In this document: positions 1-9,750 of the stretch, one piece after another | Layout: the number at the start of each line of letters is the position of its first letter | How positions within the stretch are numbered: the first letter of the stretch is position 1 | DNA from: Saprospiraceae bacterium UBA6168 | GTDB lineage: Bacteria; Bacteroidota; Bacteroidia; Chitinophagales; Saprospiraceae | Length of the DNA stretch: 40,220 nt | Direction of reading: 5' to 3' | Assembly (NCBI GenBank): GCA_002435785.1 | Contig: DIUC01000014.1 | Coordinates: 111,359-151,578, forward strand | Position numbers and translations under genes: made by a program | Notes under the pieces: model-generated | Seen by the model: only the letters and a program-made list of their open reading frames with translations | What the model was told of the DNA's origin: nothing | Databases searched by the model: none

Positions 1-1
1 G

Positions 2-1320
2 AATGCGACGGCGGCAATGTCGGGTTCGTACACCCTGACGGTGACGGTGAACAACTGTGCTAGTTTGCCGTCGTCCACTACTGTAACGGTCAATCCAGCA
101 CCGACGATACCCGGCGGCGTATCCAACACGGGCCCCTACTGTACAGGCCAGACAATCCAACTGAATGCGCCAACCGTTCCAGGGGCAACATACTCTTGGA
201 CGGGCCCCGGCGGGTATACATCGAACCAGCAGAGCCCAACCCGCACGAATGCGACGGTGGCAATGTCGGGTTCCTACACCCTGACGGTGACGGTGAACAA
301 TTGTGCTAGTTTGCCGTCGTCAACAACCGTAACGGTCAATCCAACACCGACGATACCCGGCGGTGTTTCCAACACCGGGCCCTACTGCGAGGGCCAGACG
401 ATACAGCTCAATGCGCCGACGATTCCGGGTGCGACGTACGCATGGACGGGCCCCGGCGGCTACACATCGAACCAGCAGAGCCCCACCCGCACGAATGCGA
501 CGGTGGCCATGTCGGGTTCGTACACCCTGACGGTGACGGTGAACAACTGTGCTAGTTTGCCGTCGTCAACAACCGTAACGGTCAATCCAACACCGGCGAT
601 ACCCGGCGGTGTTTCCAACACGGGCCCCTACTGCGAGGGCCAGACGATACAGTTGAACGCGCCGACGGTTGCGGGTGCGACGTACGCATGGACGGGCCCC
701 GGCGGCTACACATCGAACCAGCAGAGCCCCACCCGAACGAATGCGACGGCGGCCATGTCGGGTTCGTACACACTTACAGTCACTGTGAGCGGCTGTATAA
801 GCTCTCCTGCTAACACTTCCGTCACTGTGATTGCGACGCCGACAATACCCGGCGGCATATCCAACACGGGACCCTACTGTACAGGTCAAACAATCCAACT
901 GAATGCGCCAACCGTTCCAGGGGCAACATACGCTTGGACGGGGCCAGGTGGGTACACCTCGAACCAACAGAATCCTAGTAGGCCGAACTCAACAACTAAC
1001 ATGACGGGTACATACAGCCTGACTGTCACAGTGAGCGGCTGTGCAAGCTTTCCTGCTACTACGTCCGTGACCGTGAATGCTACGCCAACCATACCCGGCG
1101 GCGTTTCGAATAATGGCCCCTACTGTCCAGGCCAGACGATACAATTAAATGCACCAAACGTTCCCGGTGCAACATACGCCTGGACAGGTTCTAATTTCTC
1201 GTCAAGCCAAGAGGATCCTGCAATTCCGAACAGTACTCCCGCAAATTCTGGAATCTATTCCCTGGTAGTCACCGTGAACGGTTGCCAGAGCGCACCATCT
1301 ACGACACAGGTGACCGTGAA
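2..1320 (+). repeat. Tandem 246-bp coding repeats
   Basis: Methionine/SGSYTL repeat starts fall at 17, 263, 509, 755 and about 1001, exactly 246 bp (82 codons) apart. The units are nearly identical in DNA over the first three to four copies and more diverged in the last two. The array continues beyond the left edge. The near-identity points to recent duplication or homogenisation. Confidence 0.9.
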
Positions 1321-4300
1321 CCCGACACCTGCTGCTCCAACTGGTTTCTCTCCCCAGCCGTTTTGTTCTACTCCCCCGCCAACCATTGCTAGTCTCTCCG
1401 TACAAGGCCTTCCCGGTGCTACTTTTACATGGTACTCCACAGCTAGTGGGGGCTCCCCTCTTCCTACTAATACCACTTTGGTAAATGGTATCACTTATTA
1501 CGCATCTCAAACTAGCAGTGGGTGTGAGAGCACTTTGAGGGTGGCCATACTCGTAACTATTGTACCTACAATAACACCAGCTGTCAGCATTCTCACGACA
1601 CCAGCTTCGACAAACAATATGCTGACAATTTGTAGTGGCACCTCCGTTACTTTTTCAGCAAGTCCGGTGAATCAGGGTAGCAACCCCATGTATCAATGGA
1701 AGTTGAACAACAGCAATATACCAGGAGCCACAAACAGCACCTATACTACAAGTACACTTACCAATAACAGTATCATCACTGTGACGTTGACGAACAACGA
1801 CCCGTGTTCCTCCACGAATAGCCCTGTTTCTTCTCCCCCCATAAATGTAACCGTTAACCCCAATCCAACGTTGACACTTAATCCGCCCAATCCAACAGTT
1901 TGCTATGGCGCCACAACGGCCAATCTTCTTTACATGGTTACCAACACCCCATCAACTTATAGCATTGATTATGATGTAAGCGCAAATAATGCAGGCTTCA
2001 TTGATGTGGTTGACCAGCCACTACCAACTTCTGGTGTGCAGATAGTGTTACAAATACCTGCCAATCTGCCAAATATCGCCACCACATTGGTATTTAATGC
2101 TACGATTTCTGTCAAAACGGGGTTTAGTTGCATCAGCTCCCCCGCAGTGCCATTCACCATTACGATTAATCCAACACCTCAATTCATCAATCTCAATGAT
2201 AAAACAATATGTGGAGGGGGAGCTGTCAGTATACTGTTGAATACAAATGTCAATTCCAACTTCAAGTGGAAAGCACTGGCCGATAATCCGAACATTTCAG
2301 GGGAAAGCACCGCAGAGCAAACTACAACCTCTATCAGCGACGTGCTGGTGAATAACCCAACCGTCGGGACTACTCAAACCGTCACCTATACTGTCACAGC
2401 TACATCAACAGCACACGGGTGCCCAGCTACGGAGCAGGTAGTTGTTACTGTTAATCCTAGGCCGAATTTGGAAATCACTGCTACTTTCACACCAACAGCT
2501 GGCGGTCAAACCACAGGACCAATTGATGTAGGAGCTGGATTTACATCATGTTTTAATTATAATGCCAATGTAAATTTTTCCGTCGATCCTCCTATGAGCA
2601 ACTTGAGCTATTTTTGGACAAATAGTAATCCAAATATTTTTCAGGTAGGTGCGAATGGTACAATCTCAATCATAACTATTCCAATTCCTCCGTCTCAATC
2701 CTCTGCCCAATTTTCAGTTACAGTTACTAATAGCGTTACACAATGTACCGCTTCGGACGGATTTATTGTTAACGCCGCTCCAATTCCTGTTATCAGTTCA
2801 TCCCCAAGTGACGCAAGTGGTTGTGAAGGTGATACTTTCTTGGTAAATATTTTTGGCACACCATTAAGTATCATACAAATCGAATATGAAGGAATAGATA
2901 CAATTCAGTTGGATGCTAATGGTAATGGTAGTCTATCATTACCACTTGTTAGCCCAAACACACAGCAAAGTGTAACCATAACACCGTCATTTGCCAGTGG
3001 ATGTACCGGACAAACAAAAACATTTAATCTTACCGTTTTTCCTCAGCCCCAGTTAACAATTAGTGAACAATCAGGGGCTATAAACAATGACAACAGACTT
3101 TGTTTCGGGGGGACCATTAATTTTAATGGCGATGTTGGACTAACTGGGACCGTTAATTGGACCCCGATGAGTATTGGTGGGTCTATGCCGGTAGGCTCGA
3201 ATTGGTCAAATTTACAACTGTTTTCGACAACTGATTTTCATATTGAACTTACAAGTGGTGCAGGATGTGAACTTGTTATTGACACAACAATTGAAGTTTT
3301 CCCCGAAATAATCCTAGACACGATCGTTCAAAACCCGTGTGTAGGAGCAGCGTTTTCTATCAGTTCCGGTAATACGGAAATGCAACAGTACACTTGGTAT
3401 TATAAGAATACAGGTGCTCCCGCTACTTCATTTCAGCCGATTGATTTTGACTCTGTTTACCAGGTCAGCCCTGTTACATTTGCACAAAACGGTGATTACA
3501 AGCTAGTTGTGAGAAGTTTTGAAGGCTGCAAGGATTCGTTGTTGTACTCATTGACTGTCAATGACGTCCCTGAATTACAACTATCAACCGACCACACCAC
3601 AGTCTGCCAGAATGCTCAAGTATTCTACAAAGATTCAGATAATGTGACTGCACAAAGCACCTACAGCTGGGCCATCGTACCAAGTACTGGCTATGAGATT
3701 GTAGATACAACAGGATCCCTGCTTTGGGTACACTGGCTGGAGCCAGGCACGTATCAGGTTATCACGACGGAGTCTTATGGCACTTCGAATGTTGGCGGCA
3801 ATGTCTGTTCAGATACGGACACTCTTACCGTCGTAGTGGATGGCAGCAACACGGCACTTGCTGACACCACTATTTACCACGCAGCTATCAACAACATTCT
3901 CATCAGTTTGGATTCTTTAGCTGAATGCTACGAATGGGGGTATTACAATACAAAAGCACCATTTGAAACTGGTGTTTTCCCACAAGAGACTTTTCAGGCT
4001 TTTGTTCCTGCAGAATTTAAACCCGATTATTTGTATTGGGTTAAATCGGGAACTGACAGTACCTGCTCGTGCTATACCATTTCTTATAGGATGGCAGACC
4101 AAATCGGGAACGAGCCACCAGAGGAAGCTGCCATGTTCGCTGTTTACCCCAACCCCAATCGGGGCAGTTTCAGACTGGAAGCGACAAAGCTGGATAGCGA
4201 CCAATACACAATCCAGGTTTTTGATACTTGGGGAAGAAAAGTAATGGAGCAAGACTTGGAGGTAAGCAATGGCAGTATTGATGGGCTGATAGCGCTGCCT

Positions 4301-4387
4301 GATGTGGCGAGCGGACTTTTCACCATCAGGCTGTTGGATGGGAACGGCGCCAAGTACAAGCAAATGAAGATGCTGGTACTGCGCTGA
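2..4387 (+). CDS. Giant Ig/PKD-like repeat surface protein with T9SS sorting domain (5' end outside window)
   Basis: The frame is open from base 2, so the gene starts upstream of the window. About 1460 residues are visible, ending at a TGA at 4385-4387. The first ~440 residues are near-identical 82-residue repeats, each with a paired-cysteine β-sandwich look (GPYC, WTGPGGY, SGSYTLTVTV, NNCAS), typical of PKD/Ig-like adhesin modules. More divergent β-rich modules follow. The last ~80 residues start with a YPNPN motif and end in a basic tail (KQMKMLVLR), which is the type A C-terminal sorting domain recognised by the type 9 secretion system. The protein is therefore probably exported through the outer membrane and attached to the cell surface or released. 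The ligand is unknown. Nothing ties it functionally to the T6SS locus beside it. Confidence 0.93.
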   Translation, partial: NATAAMSGSYTLTVTVNNCASLPSSTTVTVNPAPTIPGGVSNTGPYCTGQTIQLNAPTVPGATYSWTGPGGYTSNQQSPTRTNATVAMSGSYTLTVTVNNCASLPSSTTVTVNPTPTIPGGVSNTGPYCEGQTIQLNAPTIPGATYAWTGPGGYTSNQQSPTRTNATVAMSGSYTLTVTVNNCASLPSSTTVTVNPTPAIPGGVSNTGPYCEGQTIQLNAPTVAGATYAWTGPGGYTSNQQSPTRTNATAAMSGSYTLTVTVSGCISSPANTSVTVIATPTIPGGISNTGPYCTGQTIQLNAPTVPGATYAWTGPGGYTSNQQNPSRPNSTTNMTGTYSLTVTVSGCASFPATTSVTVNATPTIPGGVSNNGPYCPGQTIQLNAPNVPGATYAWTGSNFSSSQEDPAIPNSTPANSGIYSLVVTVNGCQSAPSTTQVTVNPTPAAPTGFSPQPFCSTPPPTIASLSVQGLPGATFTWYSTASGGSPLPTNTTLVNGITYYASQTSSGCESTLRVAILVTIVPTITPAVSILTTPASTNNMLTICSGTSVTFSASPVNQGSNPMYQWKLNNSNIPGATNSTYTTSTLTNNSIITVTLTNNDPCSSTNSPVSSPPINVTVNPNPTLTLNPPNPTVCYGATTANLLYMVTNTPSTYSIDYDVSANNAGFIDVVDQPLPTSGVQIVLQIPANLPNIATTLVFNATISVKTGFSCISSPAVPFTITINPTPQFINLNDKTICGGGAVSILLNTNVNSNFKWKALADNPNISGESTAEQTTTSISDVLVNNPTVGTTQTVTYTVTATSTAHGCPATEQVVVTVNPRPNLEITATFTPTAGGQTTGPIDVGAGFTSCFNYNANVNFSVDPPMSNLSYFWTNSNPNIFQVGANGTISIITIPIPPSQSSAQFSVTVTNSVTQCTASDGFIVNAAPIPVISSSPSDASGCEGDTFLVNIFGTPLSIIQIEYEGIDTIQLDANGNGSLSLPLVSPNTQQSVTITPSFASGCTGQTKTFNLTVFPQPQLTISEQSGAINNDNRLCFGGTINFNGDVGLTGTVNWTPMSIGGSMPVGSNWSNLQLFSTTDFHIELTSGAGCELVIDTTIEVFPEIILDTIVQNPCVGAAFSISSGNTEMQQYTWYYKNTGAPATSFQPIDFDSVYQVSPVTFAQNGDYKLVVRSFEGCKDSLLYSLTVNDVPELQLSTDHTTVCQNAQVFYKDSDNVTAQSTYSWAIVPSTGYEIVDTTGSLLWVHWLEPGTYQVITTESYGTSNVGGNVCSDTDTLTVVVDGSNTALADTTIYHAAINNILISLDSLAECYEWGYYNTKAPFETGVFPQETFQAFVPAEFKPDYLYWVKSGTDSTCSCYTISYRMADQIGNEPPEEAAMFAVYPNPNRGSFRLEATKLDSDQYTIQVFDTWGRKVMEQDLEVSNGSIDGLIALPDVASGLFTIRLLDGNGAKYKQMKMLVLR

Positions 4388-4444
4388 TAGGCTTGTGGGA
4401 GAAGCCGTAGTTGTTGGTATCTGACAATATTTGAAAAATTAGAA

Positions 4445-4493
4445 GGTAGGCAATCTGAAAAACAGTATATATTGGGTTTGCAGATTGCCTACC
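4445..4493. terminator. Perfect 13-bp inverted repeat after the surface-protein gene
   Basis: GGTAGGCAATCTG at 4445-4457 is exactly complementary to CAGATTGCCTACC at 4481-4493, with a 23-base loop. It lies 58 bases after the stop of the repeat protein and 37 bases before the next gene's chosen start. A run AAAAAATCCTTTTT follows, not a clean U-tract, so it could be a terminator for the upstream gene or a leader hairpin or operator for the downstream gene. Confidence 0.5.
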
Positions 4494-4529
4494 AAAAAAT
4501 CCTTTTTATTTGCATTGAAGTGTACACTT

Positions 4530-5183
4530 ATGAAGCAATGTGTAGTTGGGCTTGTATTGTTGATTTTGACACTGGCCGTAAGTCATCCATGCATTGGGCA
4601 GCGGGTCTTGTTGAAAACCACGAGTACAAGGTTTGCCCCAGCTTTGAAAAGTCCGGTAAGAGGCCAGGTTGTCAAGTGTGCACAGGAAGCCTTGGATGCT
4701 TATGCGGCTGCGATTACCCTGATGGACGAGGCAAATGACCAAGTGTCGAAAGAATCTGTCAGCAAATTTAAGGCGCTTTTTGGGGGTACGGCGGAGGTAG
4801 TCCTTGATTTCGAAGAGCATATACCGCTAAAGTTGGTAGATGTCCACACTTACAGTGACCATGTTTTCAGCCGGATGGCAGCATACGGGGTTCAAACCAG
4901 GTTGGTCAAGGCAACTTTGGTGAAAGTAATAGAGGAAGAGGCATTTTGGGTGGCGATTGTAAGCGTGGAAAAAGATTTTTACAATTATATCACATCAAAA
5001 GACCAGGTGGTTACAATCGGGGGGCGGGTTCAACATCAGGAGATTAGATTTGACATCCCCAAAAAGGACGTTTATCAGGCTAAAATTGCAAGAATTTCGC
5101 AGCGTCAACCTGCGCAGAATCCCCAACAGAACAGAAGCAGCAAAGCCAATATAGGATATGCATCAAAAGGAAACCGACGCTGA
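4530..5183 (+). CDS. Secreted protein of unknown function, paralogue of the N-terminal half of the next gene
   Basis: This encodes 217 residues if it starts at the ATG at 4530. That start is preferred over 4485 because it gives a standard signal peptide (MKQCVVGL, then a hydrophobic core) and matches the start of the neighbour at 5429, which also begins MKQ. Mature sequence begins near GQRVLLKTT. Residues ~25-190 align throughout with the N-terminal ~190 residues of the downstream protein (shared ALDAYA, LFGGTA, EKDFYNY and VTIGGRVQ). I do not recognise the family. The tail after ARISQRQ is polar and low complexity, where the neighbour continues into a β-barrel. It looks like a free periplasmic copy of the same domain. 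Its position just upstream of TssR suggests a T6SS envelope role, and TssP is a possible identity, but this is inference. Confidence 0.8.
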   Translation: MKQCVVGLVLLILTLAVSHPCIGQRVLLKTTSTRFAPALKSPVRGQVVKCAQEALDAYAAAITLMDEANDQVSKESVSKFKALFGGTAEVVLDFEEHIPLKLVDVHTYSDHVFSRMAAYGVQTRLVKATLVKVIEEEAFWVAIVSVEKDFYNYITSKDQVVTIGGRVQHQEIRFDIPKKDVYQAKIARISQRQPAQNPQQNRSSKANIGYASKGNRR

Positions 5184-5428
5184 GCCGTCAATGCTAATAT
5201 CGGGGTTGTGCGAATTCTTTTTGCGAAGTGCTGTTGAGGTGGCCATTGCACTGAAAACGAAAAATAAAAATAGCGGAATCGGGCATTGAATGACACAGTC
5301 AACGTTCGGTCTGAAAGCGCTAAGTTGAAATAAAAAGAACCACGAATTGTCCACTTTGCGCTAACCAAGTTAGTTTGGGGAAGTGACTATCCGTGAAAAA
5401 CATCAAAGTTTGAGCAAAACCATTTAAA

Positions 5429-6988
5429 ATGAAACAAAGAATATGCTGTCATGCGCTGGTCGCACTTGCGATTGCCTTTGCCTTCCCCGCCATCGGGCAG
5501 CGGGTGATTCTAAAGACAACGGGTGCCAAATACCCGACAACTTTATCTGGAGATGAGAAAGACCAAGTAGTGGAATCTGCACAAATGGCCTTGGATGCCT
5601 ATGCGGATGCAGTGACGTTGCTAGACAAGAAGCAAAACCGGGTTACTAGGGAAGCCATGAACAAGTTCATGGCACTCTTCGGGGGCACGGCCACCTTGGT
5701 ACAGGATTACGAGGAGTACATCCCCTTGGATATGGTGGACAAAGAAACTTACTGCGGCAATATTTTCAACCGAATGGAACTGGAAGGGCTTCAGGTCAAG
5801 TTGAATCAAGCTGTCCTGGAGGAAATCATTGATGAAGATGCGTTCTGGGTAGCGGTCATAAAGACGGAAAAAGACTTCTATAATTATGTTACTTCCAACA
5901 ATGTAGTGGTGACTATCGGTGGGCGGGTTCAAGACCACGAACTAAGGCTTGACATTCCCAAAACCGACATCAGTAAGCCAAAGATTGCGAAAATTTCGAG
6001 GCGCTGCAGACCAGAGGAGAATTGCGACGTCGTCGTTGCCGATTATTCCCGGTACTTTGGACCCTCTTTTAGTGTTTTTCAGCCAATCGTCGCATCCAAG
6101 ACTTATGGCGGTTACCTAGGAAAAAATGTTGGGGCCGGGGAACTGGAGTTGGAGGCTGATTTCGGCTTTTCGGGAGGGGTAGAGTTTTTCACCAACCGCC
6201 TCAGCCCGAAAGATTCAGAGAAGAAAAATCTCTTCTTATTGACTGGTATCCGGTTTAATTACAATCGTTACTCTGGCAATTTGACCGATTATAATTTTGA
6301 TATACCGGACCAAGCCTTCGATGTAAATGGGAACGTAGAGCCATATCAGCGGAAGGGGCTCAATATAAACGCCACGGAAGAATTAACGATTGGAACCGTC
6401 GAAGTGCCACTGGGAATCGCCTTCAGGCTCAAGCGGAAACAACGATTTGACGCTTTTGTACAAACCAAGTTGCTCGCCTCCTATTCATTCTTAATGGAAA
6501 AAGGCACCCTAACCGGAACAGGCGACTATGATGCACAAATTGCGGCAGCGAACTGGAGCCTTTTGGAAGACCGTGCCGCCCGGCCGGATAATATTGCTAA
6601 TTCCGTCTCCATTTTCAACCAGCAAAAAACTTACGGCCCATTTCTGGGGGGGGAGCGCCGGGGCTTAAGTGGCGTTACAGAACCTAAGCTGAATGGACTT
6701 GGTATTGCTGCACAGCTTTCGCCCGTGGTTACTATCCATCTCGGCGACGGGAACCCCAACTGGTCACTGATGATAGGGGCGGATATTACTTACCACTTCC
6801 TTCCGCTTTTCAAGTACACAGAAACCGAAGATATTTTGTTGAGGTATCCGAATGTTGGTGTTACTGACGACTTCAATAAAACTATCAACAATGACCTGAG
6901 CTTACTCCAGCATTATTTTAAAAACCTGACCATGGTCAATGCCGGGATACGGATTGGATTGCTCCACCGATTTTTGGACCAGCCCTGA
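5429..6988 (+). CDS. Periplasmic domain fused to predicted outer-membrane β-barrel
   Basis: This encodes 519 residues. A signal peptide at residues 1-24 ends near FPAIGQ. Residues ~25-190 are a domain shared with the preceding gene. From about residue 205 (YSRYFGPSFSVFQ) to the end the sequence alternates hydrophobic and polar residues in many short strands rich in Gly, Tyr and Phe (FSGGVEFFTNRL, LFLLTGIRFNYN, MVNAGIRIGLLHRFL), as expected for a PorT/OmpA-like outer-membrane barrel. The last strand is followed by DQP. The product should sit in the outer membrane with a periplasmic head. It lies 93 bases before tssR in the same direction, so it may be a docking or outer-membrane part of the T6SS, although no barrel is an established part of any T6SS. 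A simple unrelated porin is the alternative. Confidence 0.85.
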   Translation: MKQRICCHALVALAIAFAFPAIGQRVILKTTGAKYPTTLSGDEKDQVVESAQMALDAYADAVTLLDKKQNRVTREAMNKFMALFGGTATLVQDYEEYIPLDMVDKETYCGNIFNRMELEGLQVKLNQAVLEEIIDEDAFWVAVIKTEKDFYNYVTSNNVVVTIGGRVQDHELRLDIPKTDISKPKIAKISRRCRPEENCDVVVADYSRYFGPSFSVFQPIVASKTYGGYLGKNVGAGELELEADFGFSGGVEFFTNRLSPKDSEKKNLFLLTGIRFNYNRYSGNLTDYNFDIPDQAFDVNGNVEPYQRKGLNINATEELTIGTVEVPLGIAFRLKRKQRFDAFVQTKLLASYSFLMEKGTLTGTGDYDAQIAAANWSLLEDRAARPDNIANSVSIFNQQKTYGPFLGGERRGLSGVTEPKLNGLGIAAQLSPVVTIHLGDGNPNWSLMIGADITYHFLPLFKYTETEDILLRYPNVGVTDDFNKTINNDLSLLQHYFKNLTMVNAGIRIGLLHRFLDQP

Positions 6989-7017
6989 GCATACTACTAT
7001 TATCGGTAGCTGCAATT

Positions 7018-7050
7018 GTTGGCAGCATCTGAGGACATTGACTATCTTTA
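7018..7050 (+). promoter_or_regulatory. Possible Bacteroidota-type promoter before tssR
   Basis: TATCTTTA at 7043-7050 resembles the Bacteroidota -7 element TAnnTTTG (last base differs), and a TTG at 7019-7021 lies in the -33 area with slightly long spacing. It is 31 bases before the tssR ATG. This is a weak match by eye only. Confidence 0.25.
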
Positions 7051-7081
7051 CTTTTCGCATCTAAAAAAATAAAAATCCAAA

Positions 7082-9643
7082 ATGAGAAAGCCATTAATCT
7101 TAATCATAGCGCTTCTGGGGTGGAATATTACCTGCCTCTTGGCACAGTCAAAAGTTTTAGGGAAGCCGGAAAGTTTCAAGAAGCCGGTAGACTATTTCGG
7201 AAGTGACAAGACTTACGACAACTACCTCTTGGAAACTGGAGGGAAAGATAAAAAAGACGCTTGGAGTGTAATTTCCGACAGAGCTGACAATAAAGTATAT
7301 AAAAGTCCGAGCAGTCAATCACAAGTCGTAGGTACGGCACCTTTCAGAAAGTTATATTTTGTAGTTGAGGAAAAAGATGAATGGTTAAAGCTTGTTGAAG
7401 CCCGGGTAAGCGGCTTAGAAATTGTCAGTGGCACAAAGATAGACATCGGTTGGGTTCCCAAGAAAAATTTGCTGCTATGGACTTCGGGAATCGTAGGTCC
7501 GGAGACCCGTATCCACCGCAAAGCCTTGTTGTTGAACAAGGCAGAGAATATAGATGATGTCCTGCGCAAAGACAACAAAGACTTAGTGCGCTTATACAGT
7601 GACCCTTATCAGGCAAGGCGCGAGCCGGAACGAAGGGTATTTGAGTTTTACTTCGTCATGAAGAAAGAAGGGCAGATGATGCTTCTCTCGGAATCCGTAA
7701 ACCTTACTCCGCTAAATATCGAGACCTCCTTGGTAGGGTGGGTAAATGAACGGGACTGTGATAAATGGGACACCCGGATTTGCTTAGAACCCAATATCGA
7801 GAAAGAAGCTTTCAAAGAACGAAAAGAAAATCCCAAGTACAGGATTAAGGCATTTAAGAATCCGGAAGGGGCTATTTCTTATGCTCAGGGTAGCACTTCG
7901 AAAGAAGATGTTTTTTGGGCAAACGACCCAGTGGTAATTAATGAAAGCCAGTTAGCGAAAAGCGACCCCCGTCGGTTTAAGGGTTCCGTAGTTCGTTTTC
8001 CGATGGTTGACATGCAAAAAACATCAAACGGCACAGAGTATTTTTTGAGTGGACTGATTGGAAGCCTTCCTGTTAGAACCAAGACGGGAATTTCTAGTAT
8101 GGAGGAAAATCAGTATGCTCAATTGGAGAAATATCTCCGTGCCGAGGAATACCGCTCTAAAAATATTAGCATCTATTTTATAGTGGAAGCCACGGATAGT
8201 GTGCAGGCTTACCAATCAAGAATAGCCAGTTCCATTGAGGCCATTGATAAAGAAATTGGACCATCGGCACAGAAAGTCCGATACGGCGCCCTGCTGTACA
8301 GGGGTCTCGGGGAAAGGGAGCAAGGTAGAATGACAGAGCATATTGCGTTGACCACTGACAAGAGCAAAGTTGTCAACTTTATCAAGCAATCCAAGTTTGA
8401 AAATATCGTCAGTAGATCGGAGTACACGACCATGTACTATGGTTTGAACAAAGCCCTTTCAGTAGCAGGTTTCGACACAGAGGATCTGAATATTGTCATC
8501 GTCATTGGATGCTATGCAGACTTTAAGGCAGACAAAATCACGAAGGATGAAGCAGAGGCAAGGAAAGATGATGCCCTACTGGACGCAAATACAATTGCTG
8601 AAAACATCAATAAACTTAAAATTCATCTCCATTCAGTTCAGCTTAGAAATGAAGGCTTTAGGGCTTCGGATTTTTTTGGACGTCAGGCCACTAATTTCAT
8701 TCTTGAAAATGCGAAGCTGGACTACAACAACTTCTTGGCTACCAAAGACGAGAAGATGCTAAAGTCAGTCAGGGAATACAGTAGTAATATATCTTACGAT
8801 CAACCTCTGATTGAGTCCACAGAAGAGGATAACATCTTGGGCGGTGGGAAAATTTGCACTGGTTCCTTCAAGCGGCCATCGGTAGGAAGGTACTTGGAGC
8901 CAGAAAGAATTCCTTCCATCTTGAAGAAAATAGCAGGTGATGCACTTGAGTTTACCGTCAACAACAAAAAAATCCTATCAAAACTAATCAACGAGGGAAA
9001 TGAAGCTAATCTAAACCAAATTGCCAAAGATTTGGGCATCAACGACGTGGGTCCCTATGAAGGCTCCTTCCTGACGTACCTGAACGATATGTCTAAGGAC
9101 AAAAGTATTGATTTCCATGATGTACTTGGTGAAAAGTTCAGGCTGTTCACCAAGGTCTATATACCCCTAAATATTAGGGGGGCCTCCAACCCAGCTATTT
9201 CCTATGCAGTGTTCATGCCTGAATCGGATATAAAATCCTACCAGACCGATATTAAGCTGGTCAGTTCATTGACAGAGCTTTCTTCACCCGATGTAAAAAG
9301 AGAAAGGTTAATGGATGCATTTAAAAGCCTCGTGACTAAGTTCACAGGAGGAAAAGGGGCAGATTTCAAAAATATGAGCAGCGCTGAGCTTCGAGACATG
9401 ATGCAAGGGATTAATAGGCAGGGCCTGAAGCCGCAACAATCCATAGAATATTTGTACAAACTGGGCGACATAGAAAACAAATCCAAAGTTTCAGACGATC
9501 AATTGAACGGAATTATCGCTCGGTTCAAGGAAGTTGAAAAAATGCTGGAAAATATTCTCAGGATGGGAGTTTCGTACGAATTCTGCTATGCCAGCGATGA
9601 GGCAAACCGTTATTATTGGATTCCGCTTCGCGACGTATTCTGA
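7082..9643 (+). CDS. tssR: T6SS membrane-complex protein TssR
   Basis: This encodes 853 residues with a clear signal peptide (MRKPLILIIALLGW, cleavage near LLAQ), so it is periplasmic. Residues ~55-135 look like an SH3-type β domain (VYKSPSSQSQVVGTAP, GWVPKKNLLLW). Residues ~360-520 resemble a von Willebrand A-like fold (ISIYFIVEATDS, then IVIVIGCYADF). The C-terminal third is mostly helical. This architecture and length fit TssR, one of the five Bacteroidota-specific membrane-complex proteins (TssN, Q, O, P, R) that replace TssJ/L/M. The vWA metal site looks degenerate: the usual DxSxS appears as EATDS. It is followed after 107 bases by the ABC transporter genes in the same direction. Assignment rests on architecture and locus, not on a database search. 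Confidence 0.85.
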   Translation: MRKPLILIIALLGWNITCLLAQSKVLGKPESFKKPVDYFGSDKTYDNYLLETGGKDKKDAWSVISDRADNKVYKSPSSQSQVVGTAPFRKLYFVVEEKDEWLKLVEARVSGLEIVSGTKIDIGWVPKKNLLLWTSGIVGPETRIHRKALLLNKAENIDDVLRKDNKDLVRLYSDPYQARREPERRVFEFYFVMKKEGQMMLLSESVNLTPLNIETSLVGWVNERDCDKWDTRICLEPNIEKEAFKERKENPKYRIKAFKNPEGAISYAQGSTSKEDVFWANDPVVINESQLAKSDPRRFKGSVVRFPMVDMQKTSNGTEYFLSGLIGSLPVRTKTGISSMEENQYAQLEKYLRAEEYRSKNISIYFIVEATDSVQAYQSRIASSIEAIDKEIGPSAQKVRYGALLYRGLGEREQGRMTEHIALTTDKSKVVNFIKQSKFENIVSRSEYTTMYYGLNKALSVAGFDTEDLNIVIVIGCYADFKADKITKDEAEARKDDALLDANTIAENINKLKIHLHSVQLRNEGFRASDFFGRQATNFILENAKLDYNNFLATKDEKMLKSVREYSSNISYDQPLIESTEEDNILGGGKICTGSFKRPSVGRYLEPERIPSILKKIAGDALEFTVNNKKILSKLINEGNEANLNQIAKDLGINDVGPYEGSFLTYLNDMSKDKSIDFHDVLGEKFRLFTKVYIPLNIRGASNPAISYAVFMPESDIKSYQTDIKLVSSLTELSSPDVKRERLMDAFKSLVTKFTGGKGADFKNMSSAELRDMMQGINRQGLKPQQSIEYLYKLGDIENKSKVSDDQLNGIIARFKEVEKMLENILRMGVSYEFCYASDEANRYYWIPLRDVF

Positions 9644-9750
9644 TGTATCAGCCATTTGGAACTACGGGCTGATCATCAGCACATGCGGTTCTGCTACCTT
9701 AGCGTACTTCATCACACCACCACAACAAAAGGTTTGAGGCCAAATCAAGT

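Noticed and set aside
566..967. Minus-strand frames opposite the surface-protein repeats
   Set aside because: They exist only because the repeat unit lacks stops on the other strand, and their products are Arg/Cys-rich with no family resemblance.
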